Part shown: in pieces, positions 1 to 5,300 of the stretch
Layout of the letters: the number at the start of each line of letters is the position of its first letter
How positions within the stretch are numbered: the first letter of the stretch is position 1
Source: an uncultured Fastidiosipila sp.
Lineage (GTDB): Bacteria > Bacillota > Clostridia > Saccharofermentanales > Fastidiosipilaceae
Direction: 5' to 3'
Length of the DNA stretch: 9,209 nucleotides
NCBI GenBank assembly: GCA_938014865.1
Contig: CALLQJ010000244.1
Coordinates: 1-9,209, forward strand
Position numbers and translations under genes: made by a program
Notes under the pieces: generated by a model
What the model was told of the DNA's origin: nothing
What the model saw: only the letters and a program-made list of their open reading frames with translations
Databases searched by the model: none

Positions 1-115
1 TATAGATACTTACGCGAAAGCCTTCGTCGGCCATGTTCAAGGCTAAATTTTTTCCCATGACGGCCATACCGAGTACGCCGATGTCCGCACGGGCTCTTGT
101 CGTATTATTCTGCAT
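1..115 (-). CDS. gnd: 6-phosphogluconate dehydrogenase, decarboxylating (N-terminal fragment, runs off window)
   Basis: The reverse strand reads from an ATG at 115-113 to the window edge without a stop, giving 38 residues that begin MQNNTTRARADIGVLGMAVM and continue GKNLALNMADEGF. The segment IGVLGMAVMGKNLALN is the NADP-binding Rossmann beta-alpha-beta signature of 6-phosphogluconate dehydrogenase, in which GxAVMGxNLxLN is close to invariant. The enzyme oxidatively decarboxylates 6-phosphogluconate to ribulose 5-phosphate in the cytosolic pentose phosphate pathway. About nine residues precede the fold, a normal length. An AGGCAGGA-type ribosome site lies seven bases upstream of the ATG and supports this start. 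The gene is divergent from the glycosyltransferase. More than 90% of the protein is outside the window, so I cannot tell the short NAD-type form from the usual long form; the AVMG motif favours the classical long family. Confidence 0.93.
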   Translation of the reverse strand, partial: MQNNTTRARADIGVLGMAVMGKNLALNMADEGFRVSIY

Positions 116-122
116 ATATCAT

Positions 123-130
123 TCCTGCCT
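123..130 (-). promoter_or_regulatory. Ribosome binding site of gnd
   Basis: On the reverse strand AGGCAGGA lies seven bases before the ATG of the 6-phosphogluconate dehydrogenase fragment. It is a moderate match to the Shine-Dalgarno consensus and is the main reason for choosing this start. Confidence 0.6.
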
Positions 131-146
131 TTCGTCAGATACCTTT

Positions 147-152
147 ATTTTA
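147..152 (-). promoter_or_regulatory. Possible -10 element for gnd
   Basis: On the reverse strand TAAAAT (five of six matches to TATAAT) sits 32 bases from the gnd start, a plausible distance. No recognisable -35 hexamer lies 16 to 18 bases upstream; that position falls in a GGCC-rich inverted repeat. The element is therefore weak and could need an activator, or may not be a promoter at all. Confidence 0.25.
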
Positions 153-175
153 GGCCATAGCGGCTTTATCGGCCT
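152..175. repeat. Inverted repeat AGGCC-ATA / TAT-C-GGCCT in the gnd / glycosyltransferase spacer
   Basis: AGGCC at 152-156 is the reverse complement of GGCCT at 171-175. The inner ATA (157-159) and TAT (167-169) extend the match with one bulged base, enclosing a seven-base loop. It abuts the possible gnd -10 element, so it could be an operator or an RNA hairpin. GGCC is common in GC-rich spacers, and chance remains a fair explanation. Confidence 0.35.
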
Positions 176-237
176 GAGCTCTTGTTACATCCCCCCCGGC
201 CGGAAGGAGGACGGCAGGGGCAGACGACGGCCTGAAA

Positions 238-271
238 GCGGGCCGAAAAGAAAAGCCCGCAGATCTTTTTT
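238..271 (+). terminator. Terminator-like hairpin just upstream of the glycosyltransferase (possible attenuator)
   Basis: GCGGGC at 238-243 pairs perfectly with GCCCGC at 255-260 around an A-rich 11-base loop. Six T's follow at 266-271 after a five-base gap. The gap makes it weaker than a textbook intrinsic terminator. No plus-strand gene lies upstream for it to terminate, because gnd runs the other way, and it ends only 20 bases before the glycosyltransferase ATG. If it works, it would act on that gene's own leader transcript. Alternative pairing of 228-232 (CGGCC) with 241-245 (GGCCG) would break the 5' arm. Confidence 0.4.
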
Positions 272-291
272 CAATGGTAAACTGAGACACA

Positions 292-1233
292 ATGGTTAAG
301 CATCATGCCGGTTTTTCAGAAAATACGCTGCGTCCGCTTGTCTCCCTTATCATCCCGGTGTATAAGGTGGAAAAGCTCCTGCCGCGCTGCCTGGATTCCG
401 TCATTGCGCAGGACTACCGTCCGCTTGAGGTGATCCTGGTAAACGACGGTTCGCCCGATCGCTGCGGCGAGATTATGGAGGAGTACCGGAGGCGCTATCC
501 CGGACTTTTTATCTGCATTGAAAAAGAGAATCAGGGCCTGGGGCCGGCCCGCAATACGGGGATTGAGGCCGCCCGGGGAGAGTGGCTTTGTTTTATTGAT
601 TCGGACGACTATGTTGAGCCGGATTATGTTTCCGTTCTTCTCAAGACGGCGCTTGAGGAAGCGGCCGATGTGGGGGTCTCAAGTTTTTATCTGGAAAAAG
701 AAAACGGCCGCAGATTTCCCTTTCCTTTTATGCGCAGGAGGACGCTCAGCGGGGACCGGGCCGCCCGGGAATCTTTAAACATGCTGACGCTTCCGACTTA
801 TGTCTGGAATAAAATTTACAAGAGCAGCTTATTTAAAGAGGGGGGAATCCGCTTTCCGGCCTTGTACTATGAGGATCTGGCCGTGGCGAGCCCGCTCTTT
901 TACCGGACGGATAAAGTGGCGGCCTGCCCTGAGCCCTTGTATCATTACGTTTCCCGGGGCGAAAGCATTGTCGGGCATTTCACGGAAAAAAATATTCACG
1001 ATTATCTGGCCGTGGTGCAGAGTCTGGCGGACTTTATTGCGGAAAAAGGGCTTTGGCCCGAGTGGAAAAGGGCGTTCGGCCTTTTGATTTTCAACTCCAA
1101 GCTGAACCTTCCGCTGCAGATTCTGCCGATGGCGGGGGGCGGCAGCCTGAAAGAGCGTTTCGGCCGGCTTGGCGAGGTTTACCGGACGCTGAACAGGATC
1201 AGGCGGGCGCTTCGCGAAAGTCAGGAAGGCTGA
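292..1233 (+). CDS. Family 2 glycosyltransferase (GT-A fold), cell-surface polysaccharide type
   Basis: The 313-residue protein is predicted to transfer a sugar from a nucleotide-sugar donor onto a growing glycan at the cytoplasmic face of the membrane. The GT2 Rossmann-like domain starts at residue 17 (VSLIIPVYKVEKLLPRCLDS). It shows NDGSPD at 51-56 for nucleotide binding, GPARNTG at 84-90, and the metal-binding DxD as DSDD at 103-106. VWNKIYK (171-177) and YYEDL (192-196) follow; the E-D pair likely holds the catalytic base. No membrane helix or signal peptide is evident, and the length suits EpsJ/WfgS-like enzymes. The ATG at 292 is the first start after an in-frame TGA at 283-285, but its ribosome site is poor (only GAG at 284-286), so translation may be weak or may start slightly further in. 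No polysaccharide cluster surrounds it and it converges with lplA. Donor and acceptor cannot be read from sequence. Confidence 0.92.
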   Translation: MVKHHAGFSENTLRPLVSLIIPVYKVEKLLPRCLDSVIAQDYRPLEVILVNDGSPDRCGEIMEEYRRRYPGLFICIEKENQGLGPARNTGIEAARGEWLCFIDSDDYVEPDYVSVLLKTALEEAADVGVSSFYLEKENGRRFPFPFMRRRTLSGDRAARESLNMLTLPTYVWNKIYKSSLFKEGGIRFPALYYEDLAVASPLFYRTDKVAACPEPLYHYVSRGESIVGHFTEKNIHDYLAVVQSLADFIAEKGLWPEWKRAFGLLIFNSKLNLPLQILPMAGGGSLKERFGRLGEVYRTLNRIRRALRESQEG

Positions 1234-1275
1234 GCGGCCGTCTCTTCCGGCCCCGGCCCTCTGCGTTTAAGGCTT

Positions 1276-1304
1276 TTGTCGCAGGGCTTTTGTTTCTGCG
1301 GCAA
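1276..1304. terminator. Stem-loop between convergent glycosyltransferase and lplA (weak bidirectional terminator?)
   Basis: TTGTCGCAG at 1276-1284 pairs with CTGCGGCAA at 1296-1304, nine pairs including one G-T, with an 11-base loop. It lies in the 75-base gap between the two convergent stop codons, where a shared terminator is expected. Neither strand has a proper T-run right after the stem, so it is not a canonical intrinsic terminator. Confidence 0.3.
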
Positions 1305-1308
1305 GGTC

Positions 1309-2322
1309 TTAATTGAAAGGCTTTTGTTCTTTCACGAAAGTCTTGATGTCGTCTTTTATGGCCTTGAGATCACTTTCGCTTTCGCTTTCTTCCGCCACAG
1401 CTTCAAGGGCCCGGATCAGCGCGCTGCGCTCGGCGGGAAGGCCTTCCCATGAGGCGGCCAGACGGCGCAGCCAGGCGGCTTCGAGACCGTCGGAGAAGAT
1501 CTTTACCCCGGAGAGCCTTCCGTCTTCGATATCAAAGCGCAGGTGAAACTGCCCCCAGGGAAAACGCCGGCCGAGGCTGTACGCCCCGCCTGTTTCTTCC
1601 CCGTAAAGCCAGTCCGGGGAGGAAAAGCGCTCAAAATAAGTCTTTATGCCGTCCTCGTCCAGTGCGTCCTCCGTGATCGTGCGTGCCGGGAGCCCGTAGA
1701 CCTTTTCCGCGGCTTCCCGCAAGGCCGTGACAAGCTGTGAAATTTGCAGACCCGGCAGGAGTTCCCGAAGATTTACCACGCGGGAGGGGACGGAGCGGAC
1801 TTTATGGGACTTGAGTTTTTCGGCGGGGACTTTGAGATAACGCTGCATGGCGCCAAGGTCCGTATCAAGCAGCAGGGTGCCGTTATGAAAACACTGTTCT
1901 TTTCGTTTGTAATAGGAATGTCCGGAAAATTTCCTGCCGTCAATGGTCAGGTCATTCCGGCCGCTGCGGCGGGCATCGAGGCCTAAAGAACGGACGGCTT
2001 CGAGGATGACCTCGGTCTGTTTGCGGCTGTCGTAATCGGCTTTCTGCAAGGCGAAGGTAAAGTTCAGATTTTCTTTGTCGTGGTAGACCGCACCGCCGCC
2101 GCTCAGGCGCCGGGCCAGAAAGCCGCCGTCGGCTTCGAGGGCTTTTACATCGCATTCGGCAAAGGCGGATTGGTTGCGGCCGATAAAAACGGTTTTCTCA
2201 TTTTGCCAGAGGTAAAAAACAAGCTGCCCGGCCTTCACACGCTCGGTAAAATACGCTTCCAGGGCCTGGTTTCGCCGGGGCTGAAAAGCGGGCGCATGGT
2301 AAAAATATAATTCCTGAATCAT
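1309..2322 (-). CDS. lplA: Lipoate-protein ligase A
   Basis: The 337-residue protein is predicted to activate free lipoate with ATP and attach it to the lysine of lipoyl domains (2-oxoacid dehydrogenase E2 subunits or GcvH) in the cytosol. The length matches the two-domain E. coli enzyme. The N-terminal catalytic domain has the signature RRLSGGGAVYHD at 71-82, FIGRNQ at 46-51, NLNFTF at 85-90, and the lipoyl-AMP-binding lysine in DGRKFSG (K131). KSHKVRSVPSRVVNL (171-185) matches the adenylate-binding segment. The C-terminal accessory domain is present (about 215-337), including DWLYG and the FDIEDGRL strand, so no separate LplB should be needed. The start is supported by AAAAGGA at 2336-2330, seven bases upstream. 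No lipoylated protein is encoded in the window, so the substrate is unknown. It stands alone between a convergent glycosyltransferase and a divergent HAD gene, consistent with scavenging. Confidence 0.96.
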   Translation of the reverse strand: MIQELYFYHAPAFQPRRNQALEAYFTERVKAGQLVFYLWQNEKTVFIGRNQSAFAECDVKALEADGGFLARRLSGGGAVYHDKENLNFTFALQKADYDSRKQTEVILEAVRSLGLDARRSGRNDLTIDGRKFSGHSYYKRKEQCFHNGTLLLDTDLGAMQRYLKVPAEKLKSHKVRSVPSRVVNLRELLPGLQISQLVTALREAAEKVYGLPARTITEDALDEDGIKTYFERFSSPDWLYGEETGGAYSLGRRFPWGQFHLRFDIEDGRLSGVKIFSDGLEAAWLRRLAASWEGLPAERSALIRALEAVAEESESESDLKAIKDDIKTFVKEQKPFN

Positions 2323-2363
2323 GGGTCTGTCCTTTTATTCCTTTAAAGTCGGGTATTTCTTTT

Positions 2364-2369
2364 ATTGTA
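2364..2369 (-). promoter_or_regulatory. Possible -10 element for lplA
   Basis: On the reverse strand TACAAT lies about 42 bases upstream of the lplA ATG. It matches the -10 consensus at five of six bases, but the expected -35 position holds only a run of T's, so support is limited. Confidence 0.3.
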
Positions 2370-2382
2370 CGTCTTTTCCGGC

Positions 2383-2414
2383 GGGAAAAAAGGGCGGGGA
2401 AGACGATCGGGGGG
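2383..2414 (+). other. G-run cluster in the lplA / HAD divergent spacer
   Basis: Four runs of three or more G's occur on the plus strand (2383-2385, 2392-2394, 2396-2399, 2409-2414), separated by 6, 1 and 9 bases. This fits a loose G-quadruplex pattern. It sits upstream of the HAD promoter and beyond the possible lplA -10. Whether it folds or matters is unknown. Confidence 0.35.
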
Positions 2415-2443
2415 AAATCTTTACTTTCATTGCGGAATTAAGA

Positions 2444-2473
2444 GGGACAAAATAAGGAAGTATCCTGTATAAT
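2444..2473 (+). promoter_or_regulatory. Sigma-A-like promoter of the HAD hydrolase gene
   Basis: A perfect TATAAT at 2468-2473 is preceded, after 18 bases, by GGGACA at 2444-2449 (four of six matches to TTGACA). Transcription would start near 2480, giving a 5' leader of about 25 bases ending in the GGAGG ribosome site at 2493-2497. Confidence 0.7.
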
Positions 2474-2504
2474 TTTTACAATAAGGAATGTCGGAGGGTT
2501 TGAA

Positions 2505-3335
2505 ATGTTAGAGAATTTCGAGAGAAAACATGATTATTTGGTCTGCATTGATTCGGACGGCTGCGCCATGGACACGATGAACATTAAGCATTTCCGTGCG
2601 TTCGGCCCGGAATTGATCAAGGCGTTCGATCTGGAAGAATGGGAAGACGAGCTGCTTGAGCGCTGGAATGAAGAAAACCTTTTCTCCCGCACCCGCGGCA
2701 TGAATCGCTTCTTAGGGGCCTTTTCGCTTTTGCAGTATGTCAATGAAAGCAAGCGGCATATCCCCGAGCTGGAAGACCTGAGAGAATGGATTGAAAACGG
2801 GGAAGGCCTGTCTAATGCGGCCTTAGAGGCACGTCTGGACGCTGCGCCTTCTCCTATGCTGGAAAAGGTGCTGCAGTGGTCTTATAACGTCAACCGGGCG
2901 GTTTCGGAAATTCCCGAGGAAGAAAACAGACCCTTTGAAGGCGTCCTCGAAGCCTTGCAGAAAGTACACGGGAAGGCGGACATTGCCATTGTCTCTTCCG
3001 CTAATCCGGAAGCGGTCGAAGAAGAGTGGACCCGCTGCGGCCTGATGGACTATGTCGATGTGATGTGCGCACAGGATGTGGGGACAAAAGCAGAGAGTAT
3101 TTCCTATCTTTTAGAACACGGCTATGAAAAAGACAAAGTCTTGAAAGTCGGCGATGCCCCCGGCGATCTGCAGGCGGCGGAAACGAACGGCGTGTATTTT
3201 TATCCGATTCTGGCCGGTGACGAAGTTGCGTCCTGGCAGGCTTTCCGGGAGAAATACTTCGATATTTTCATGGCGGGCCGCTACGGTGAGGTGCAGGATG
3301 AGATGATCCGGCGTTTTGACGAAAATCTTTCCTGA
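2505..3335 (+). CDS. HAD-superfamily hydrolase, substrate unknown
   Basis: The 276-residue protein has all four haloacid dehalogenase motifs. Motif I is CIDSDG at 14-19, with nucleophile D16 and acid-base D18. Motif II is IVSSAN at 162-167 (S164 or S165). The motif III lysine is in GTKAES (K195), and motif IV is VGDAPGD at 215-221. These predict Mg-dependent phosphate monoester hydrolysis in the cytosol. About 145 residues lie between motifs I and II, long for a C1 helical cap and rich in Trp and charged residues (RWNEEN, TRGMNRF, EDLREWIENGEG). I recall similar uncharacterised clostridial proteins sharing DSDGCxMDT and TRGxNRF, but cannot name a substrate. The ATG has GGAGG six to seven bases upstream, its own promoter and its own terminator, so it appears monocistronic. 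A phosphoglycolate or beta-phosphoglucomutase role is possible by fold, but the cap differs from those families. Confidence 0.88.
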   Translation: MLENFERKHDYLVCIDSDGCAMDTMNIKHFRAFGPELIKAFDLEEWEDELLERWNEENLFSRTRGMNRFLGAFSLLQYVNESKRHIPELEDLREWIENGEGLSNAALEARLDAAPSPMLEKVLQWSYNVNRAVSEIPEEENRPFEGVLEALQKVHGKADIAIVSSANPEAVEEEWTRCGLMDYVDVMCAQDVGTKAESISYLLEHGYEKDKVLKVGDAPGDLQAAETNGVYFYPILAGDEVASWQAFREKYFDIFMAGRYGEVQDEMIRRFDENLS

Positions 3336-3360
3336 TCTTTGCGGACGAAGCCGAAAGGGG

Positions 3361-3391
3361 AAGCTGCCTTCAGGGGCGGCTTTTCTTATTT
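3361..3391 (+). terminator. Intrinsic terminator of the HAD gene
   Basis: AAGCTGCC at 3361-3368 pairs with GGCGGCTT at 3375-3382 (eight pairs, one G-T) around a six-base loop. A T-rich tail runs to 3391. It begins 25 bases after the HAD stop codon. Confidence 0.88.
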
Positions 3392-3403
3392 GCGGCGGTG
3401 AAA

Positions 3404-3427
3404 GCAGAGATAAAAAAGATCTTCTGC
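3404..3427. repeat. Inverted repeat upstream of the ABC exporter promoter
   Basis: GCAGAGAT at 3404-3411 matches, with one bulge, the reverse complement of ATCTTCTGC at 3419-3427, around an A-rich centre. It lies 32 bases upstream of the exporter -35 box and after the HAD terminator. It could be a regulator site, but no regulator gene is in the window. Confidence 0.3.
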
Positions 3428-3458
3428 AAGAAACGGCGGGAAAAGCGCAGATTTGCTT

Positions 3459-3486
3459 TTGTCACAGGGCGTATCTCGGCTATAAT
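3459..3486 (+). promoter_or_regulatory. Near-consensus promoter of the ABC exporter operon
   Basis: TTGTCA at 3459-3464 (five of six matches to TTGACA) and a perfect TATAAT at 3481-3486 are separated by 16 bases. This is the strongest promoter in the window and suggests substantial expression unless repressed. The predicted leader is about 44 bases. Confidence 0.78.
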
Positions 3487-3509
3487 AAACAATCACATTA
3501 TAAAGCGGA

Positions 3510-3522
3510 GGGGCAGGACCCC
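3510..3522 (+). other. Short GC hairpin next to the exporter ribosome site
   Basis: GGGG at 3510-3513 pairs with CCCC at 3519-3522 around CAGGA. It ends three bases before the AGGAGG ribosome site. Only four pairs, so stability is marginal. Confidence 0.3.
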
Positions 3523-3525
3523 GGC

Positions 3526-3531
3526 AGGAGG
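3526..3531 (+). promoter_or_regulatory. Ribosome binding site fixing the GTG start of ABC subunit 1
   Basis: A perfect AGGAGG lies five bases before the GTG at 3537, and no ATG is available in frame nearby. This fixes GTG as the start. Confidence 0.85.
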
Positions 3532-3536
3532 CATTT

Positions 3537-5300
3537 GTGTTTAAAAGGCTCTATCGCAGCTTCGGCTGGTTTTTTGATTACTATAAACGAGAGTATCTGC
3601 TCTCGCTTTTAGCCATTGCCGTAAGTTACGTTTTAACCTTAGTGCCGCCCTGGCTGGTGGGCTACCTGGCGGATACATTGACCTCCGGTGCCCAGACGGC
3701 GGAGAGCTTCCGGCGCTGGATCATCCTGCTCTTTTTTGTTATCGTCGTCATCTATTTTGTCGATTATGTCTGGGGTTTTTATATATACAAAGCTTCCGCC
3801 TCGATCAGCCTCGTGACCCGGCAGCGCCTGATGCGGAAATTCCTGCGCCAGACGCCGATTTTTTACAGCCGGCATTCCACGGGTTCTCTGCTCGGCAAGG
3901 CGACCAACGACGTTTATGCCTTAGAAGAATTTGCCGGTTACGGCGCGATGGTCTTCTTTGATTCCACGCTGGCGCCGCTTTCGCTGGTTTTGATTATGGG
4001 CATACAGGTTTCCTGGCTTTTGACCCTGGCCTGCCTGCTCCCTTTGCCGGTCATGTTTCTGGCCTCCAAAGAATTAGGCCGCCGCGTGTATCCGAAGTAC
4101 GACGCGCAGCAGGAAGCCTTTGATGCGATGAATGAAGAGGTCTTGGATAATGTTGCGGGCATCCGGGCAATCCGGGCCTACGCCATTGAGGACATCCGGC
4201 GGGAGGATTTTATAAAATCCTCGGAAAACTTGTATCAAAAACGCATGGAGACGGTGAAGATCAATGTCTTCTTTCCCTTCATCGGAAAAGTGATGCCGGC
4301 CTTGTCCTATCTGATTGCGCTGAGTCTGGGGACTTATGTGGTCAGCAACGGCCGTCTGAGCCCCGGGCAAATGGTCTCTTTTATCTTTTATTTAAACATG
4401 ATGATCTGGCCGGTGCTGGCTATGGGCGACGTGATCAATGTCTCGCAGCAGGGGCAGGCGTCCATGGACCGCATTCAGGAAATCTACGACTATAAAGAAG
4501 AAATTACCGAAGCCGAAGATGCCCCGCTTTACCGCGGCGGAGGCGATATTGAATTTAAGCATTTTGACTTTTCCTACCCCGGCACAAAAGAAAAAGCCCT
4601 GGAAGACATCAGCTTTACGCTTAAGGAAGGGCAGACGCTCGGCGTGGTAGGCCGGGTCGGATCGGGGAAGACTACTTTGCTGAAACAGCTCCTGGCTTTT
4701 TATCCTTTAACGGGGGCTCATCTTAAACTGGCGGGCCGGCCGATTCAGGTTTACAATCGTGACTCGCTGCGGAATGCCATCGGCTATTCGCCGCAGCAGG
4801 TCTTCCTTTTTTCGCGTTCGATCCGGGAGAATATCCTCTTAGGCAGCAAGTCCGCAAAAGACGAGGAGGCGAGGCTGCGCCGGGCCATTGAGATTGCGGA
4901 TTTTACGAAGGATCTCGCGCAGCTCGACCACGGGCTCGATACCCAAGCCGGTGAAAAAGGGATCGCGCTTTCGGGCGGGCAAAAACAGCGCATCTCCATT
5001 GCCCGTGCCCTGATGCGGGATCCGGAGATTTTGATATTGGATGACAGCTTGAGTGCGGTGGATGCGACGACCGAAGAAGCGATTTTGCAAAGGCTTCGGG
5101 AAAACCGCAAAGGCAAGACCACCCTGATCTCGGCGCACCGCTTGTCCTGTGTCATGGAGGCGGACTTAATTATTGTGCTCGAAGAAGGCAGGATTGAGCA
5201 GCAGGGGACGCATGAAGAACTGATGGCGGCGGGCGGCTGGTATCGCGAGCAGTTCCTGCGCCAGCAGCTGGAGCGCGAGCAGAGAGGAGGCTATGTCTGA
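3537..5300 (+). CDS. Heterodimeric ABC exporter, subunit with degenerate ATP site (BmrC/TM287-like)
   Basis: The 587-residue half-transporter starts with GTG behind a perfect AGGAGG. Its transmembrane domain has six predicted helices near residues 20-42, 61-82, 134-156, 158-176, 246-268 and 275-297. The nucleotide-binding domain (about 337-575) has Walker A GRVGSGKTT (372-380), Q-loop YSPQQ (417-421), a canonical LSGGQKQR signature (478-485), Walker B ILILDD (498-503) and H-loop His534. The catalytic glutamate after Walker B is replaced by Asp503, and the D-loop is SLSAVD. This is the hallmark of the degenerate half of heterodimeric exporters such as TM287, BmrC and LmrC. With the next gene it should form a membrane pump exporting hydrophobic drugs, lipids or peptides; the substrate cannot be read from sequence. 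Its TGA overlaps the next ATG by one base, implying coupled translation. Confidence 0.95.
   Translation: MFKRLYRSFGWFFDYYKREYLLSLLAIAVSYVLTLVPPWLVGYLADTLTSGAQTAESFRRWIILLFFVIVVIYFVDYVWGFYIYKASASISLVTRQRLMRKFLRQTPIFYSRHSTGSLLGKATNDVYALEEFAGYGAMVFFDSTLAPLSLVLIMGIQVSWLLTLACLLPLPVMFLASKELGRRVYPKYDAQQEAFDAMNEEVLDNVAGIRAIRAYAIEDIRREDFIKSSENLYQKRMETVKINVFFPFIGKVMPALSYLIALSLGTYVVSNGRLSPGQMVSFIFYLNMMIWPVLAMGDVINVSQQGQASMDRIQEIYDYKEEITEAEDAPLYRGGGDIEFKHFDFSYPGTKEKALEDISFTLKEGQTLGVVGRVGSGKTTLLKQLLAFYPLTGAHLKLAGRPIQVYNRDSLRNAIGYSPQQVFLFSRSIRENILLGSKSAKDEEARLRRAIEIADFTKDLAQLDHGLDTQAGEKGIALSGGQKQRISIARALMRDPEILILDDSLSAVDATTEEAILQRLRENRKGKTTLISAHRLSCVMEADLIIVLEEGRIEQQGTHEELMAAGGWYREQFLRQQLEREQRGGYV
5283..5290 (+). 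promoter_or_regulatory. Ribosome binding site of ABC subunit 2, inside the end of subunit 1
   Basis: AGAGGAGG ends nine bases before the ATG at 5300, which shares its A with the TGA stop of subunit 1. An ATG at 5293 is only two bases from the site and out of frame with the transporter, so 5300 is the real start. Confidence 0.8.

Noticed and set aside
33..299. 88-codon plus-strand open frame over the left spacer
   Set aside because: Its first part is antisense to the clear gnd N-terminus, it has no ribosome site, and it overlaps the glycosyltransferase start out of frame.
1371..1395. Short TTTCGC tandem repeat in the lplA 3' end
   Set aside because: It is about two and a half copies of a hexamer encoding the Ser-Glu run SESES near residues 313-317; low-complexity coding sequence, not a functional repeat.
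3487..3536. BmrB-like regulatory leader peptide before the exporter
   Set aside because: B. subtilis bmrCD is controlled by a translated leader, so I looked for one. The roughly 44-base leader here has no ATG with a ribosome site and no terminator/antiterminator pair.
3316..3612. 98-codon plus-strand open frame between the HAD gene and the exporter
   Set aside because: It spans an intrinsic terminator and a near-consensus promoter, lacks a ribosome site, and overlaps both neighbours out of frame.
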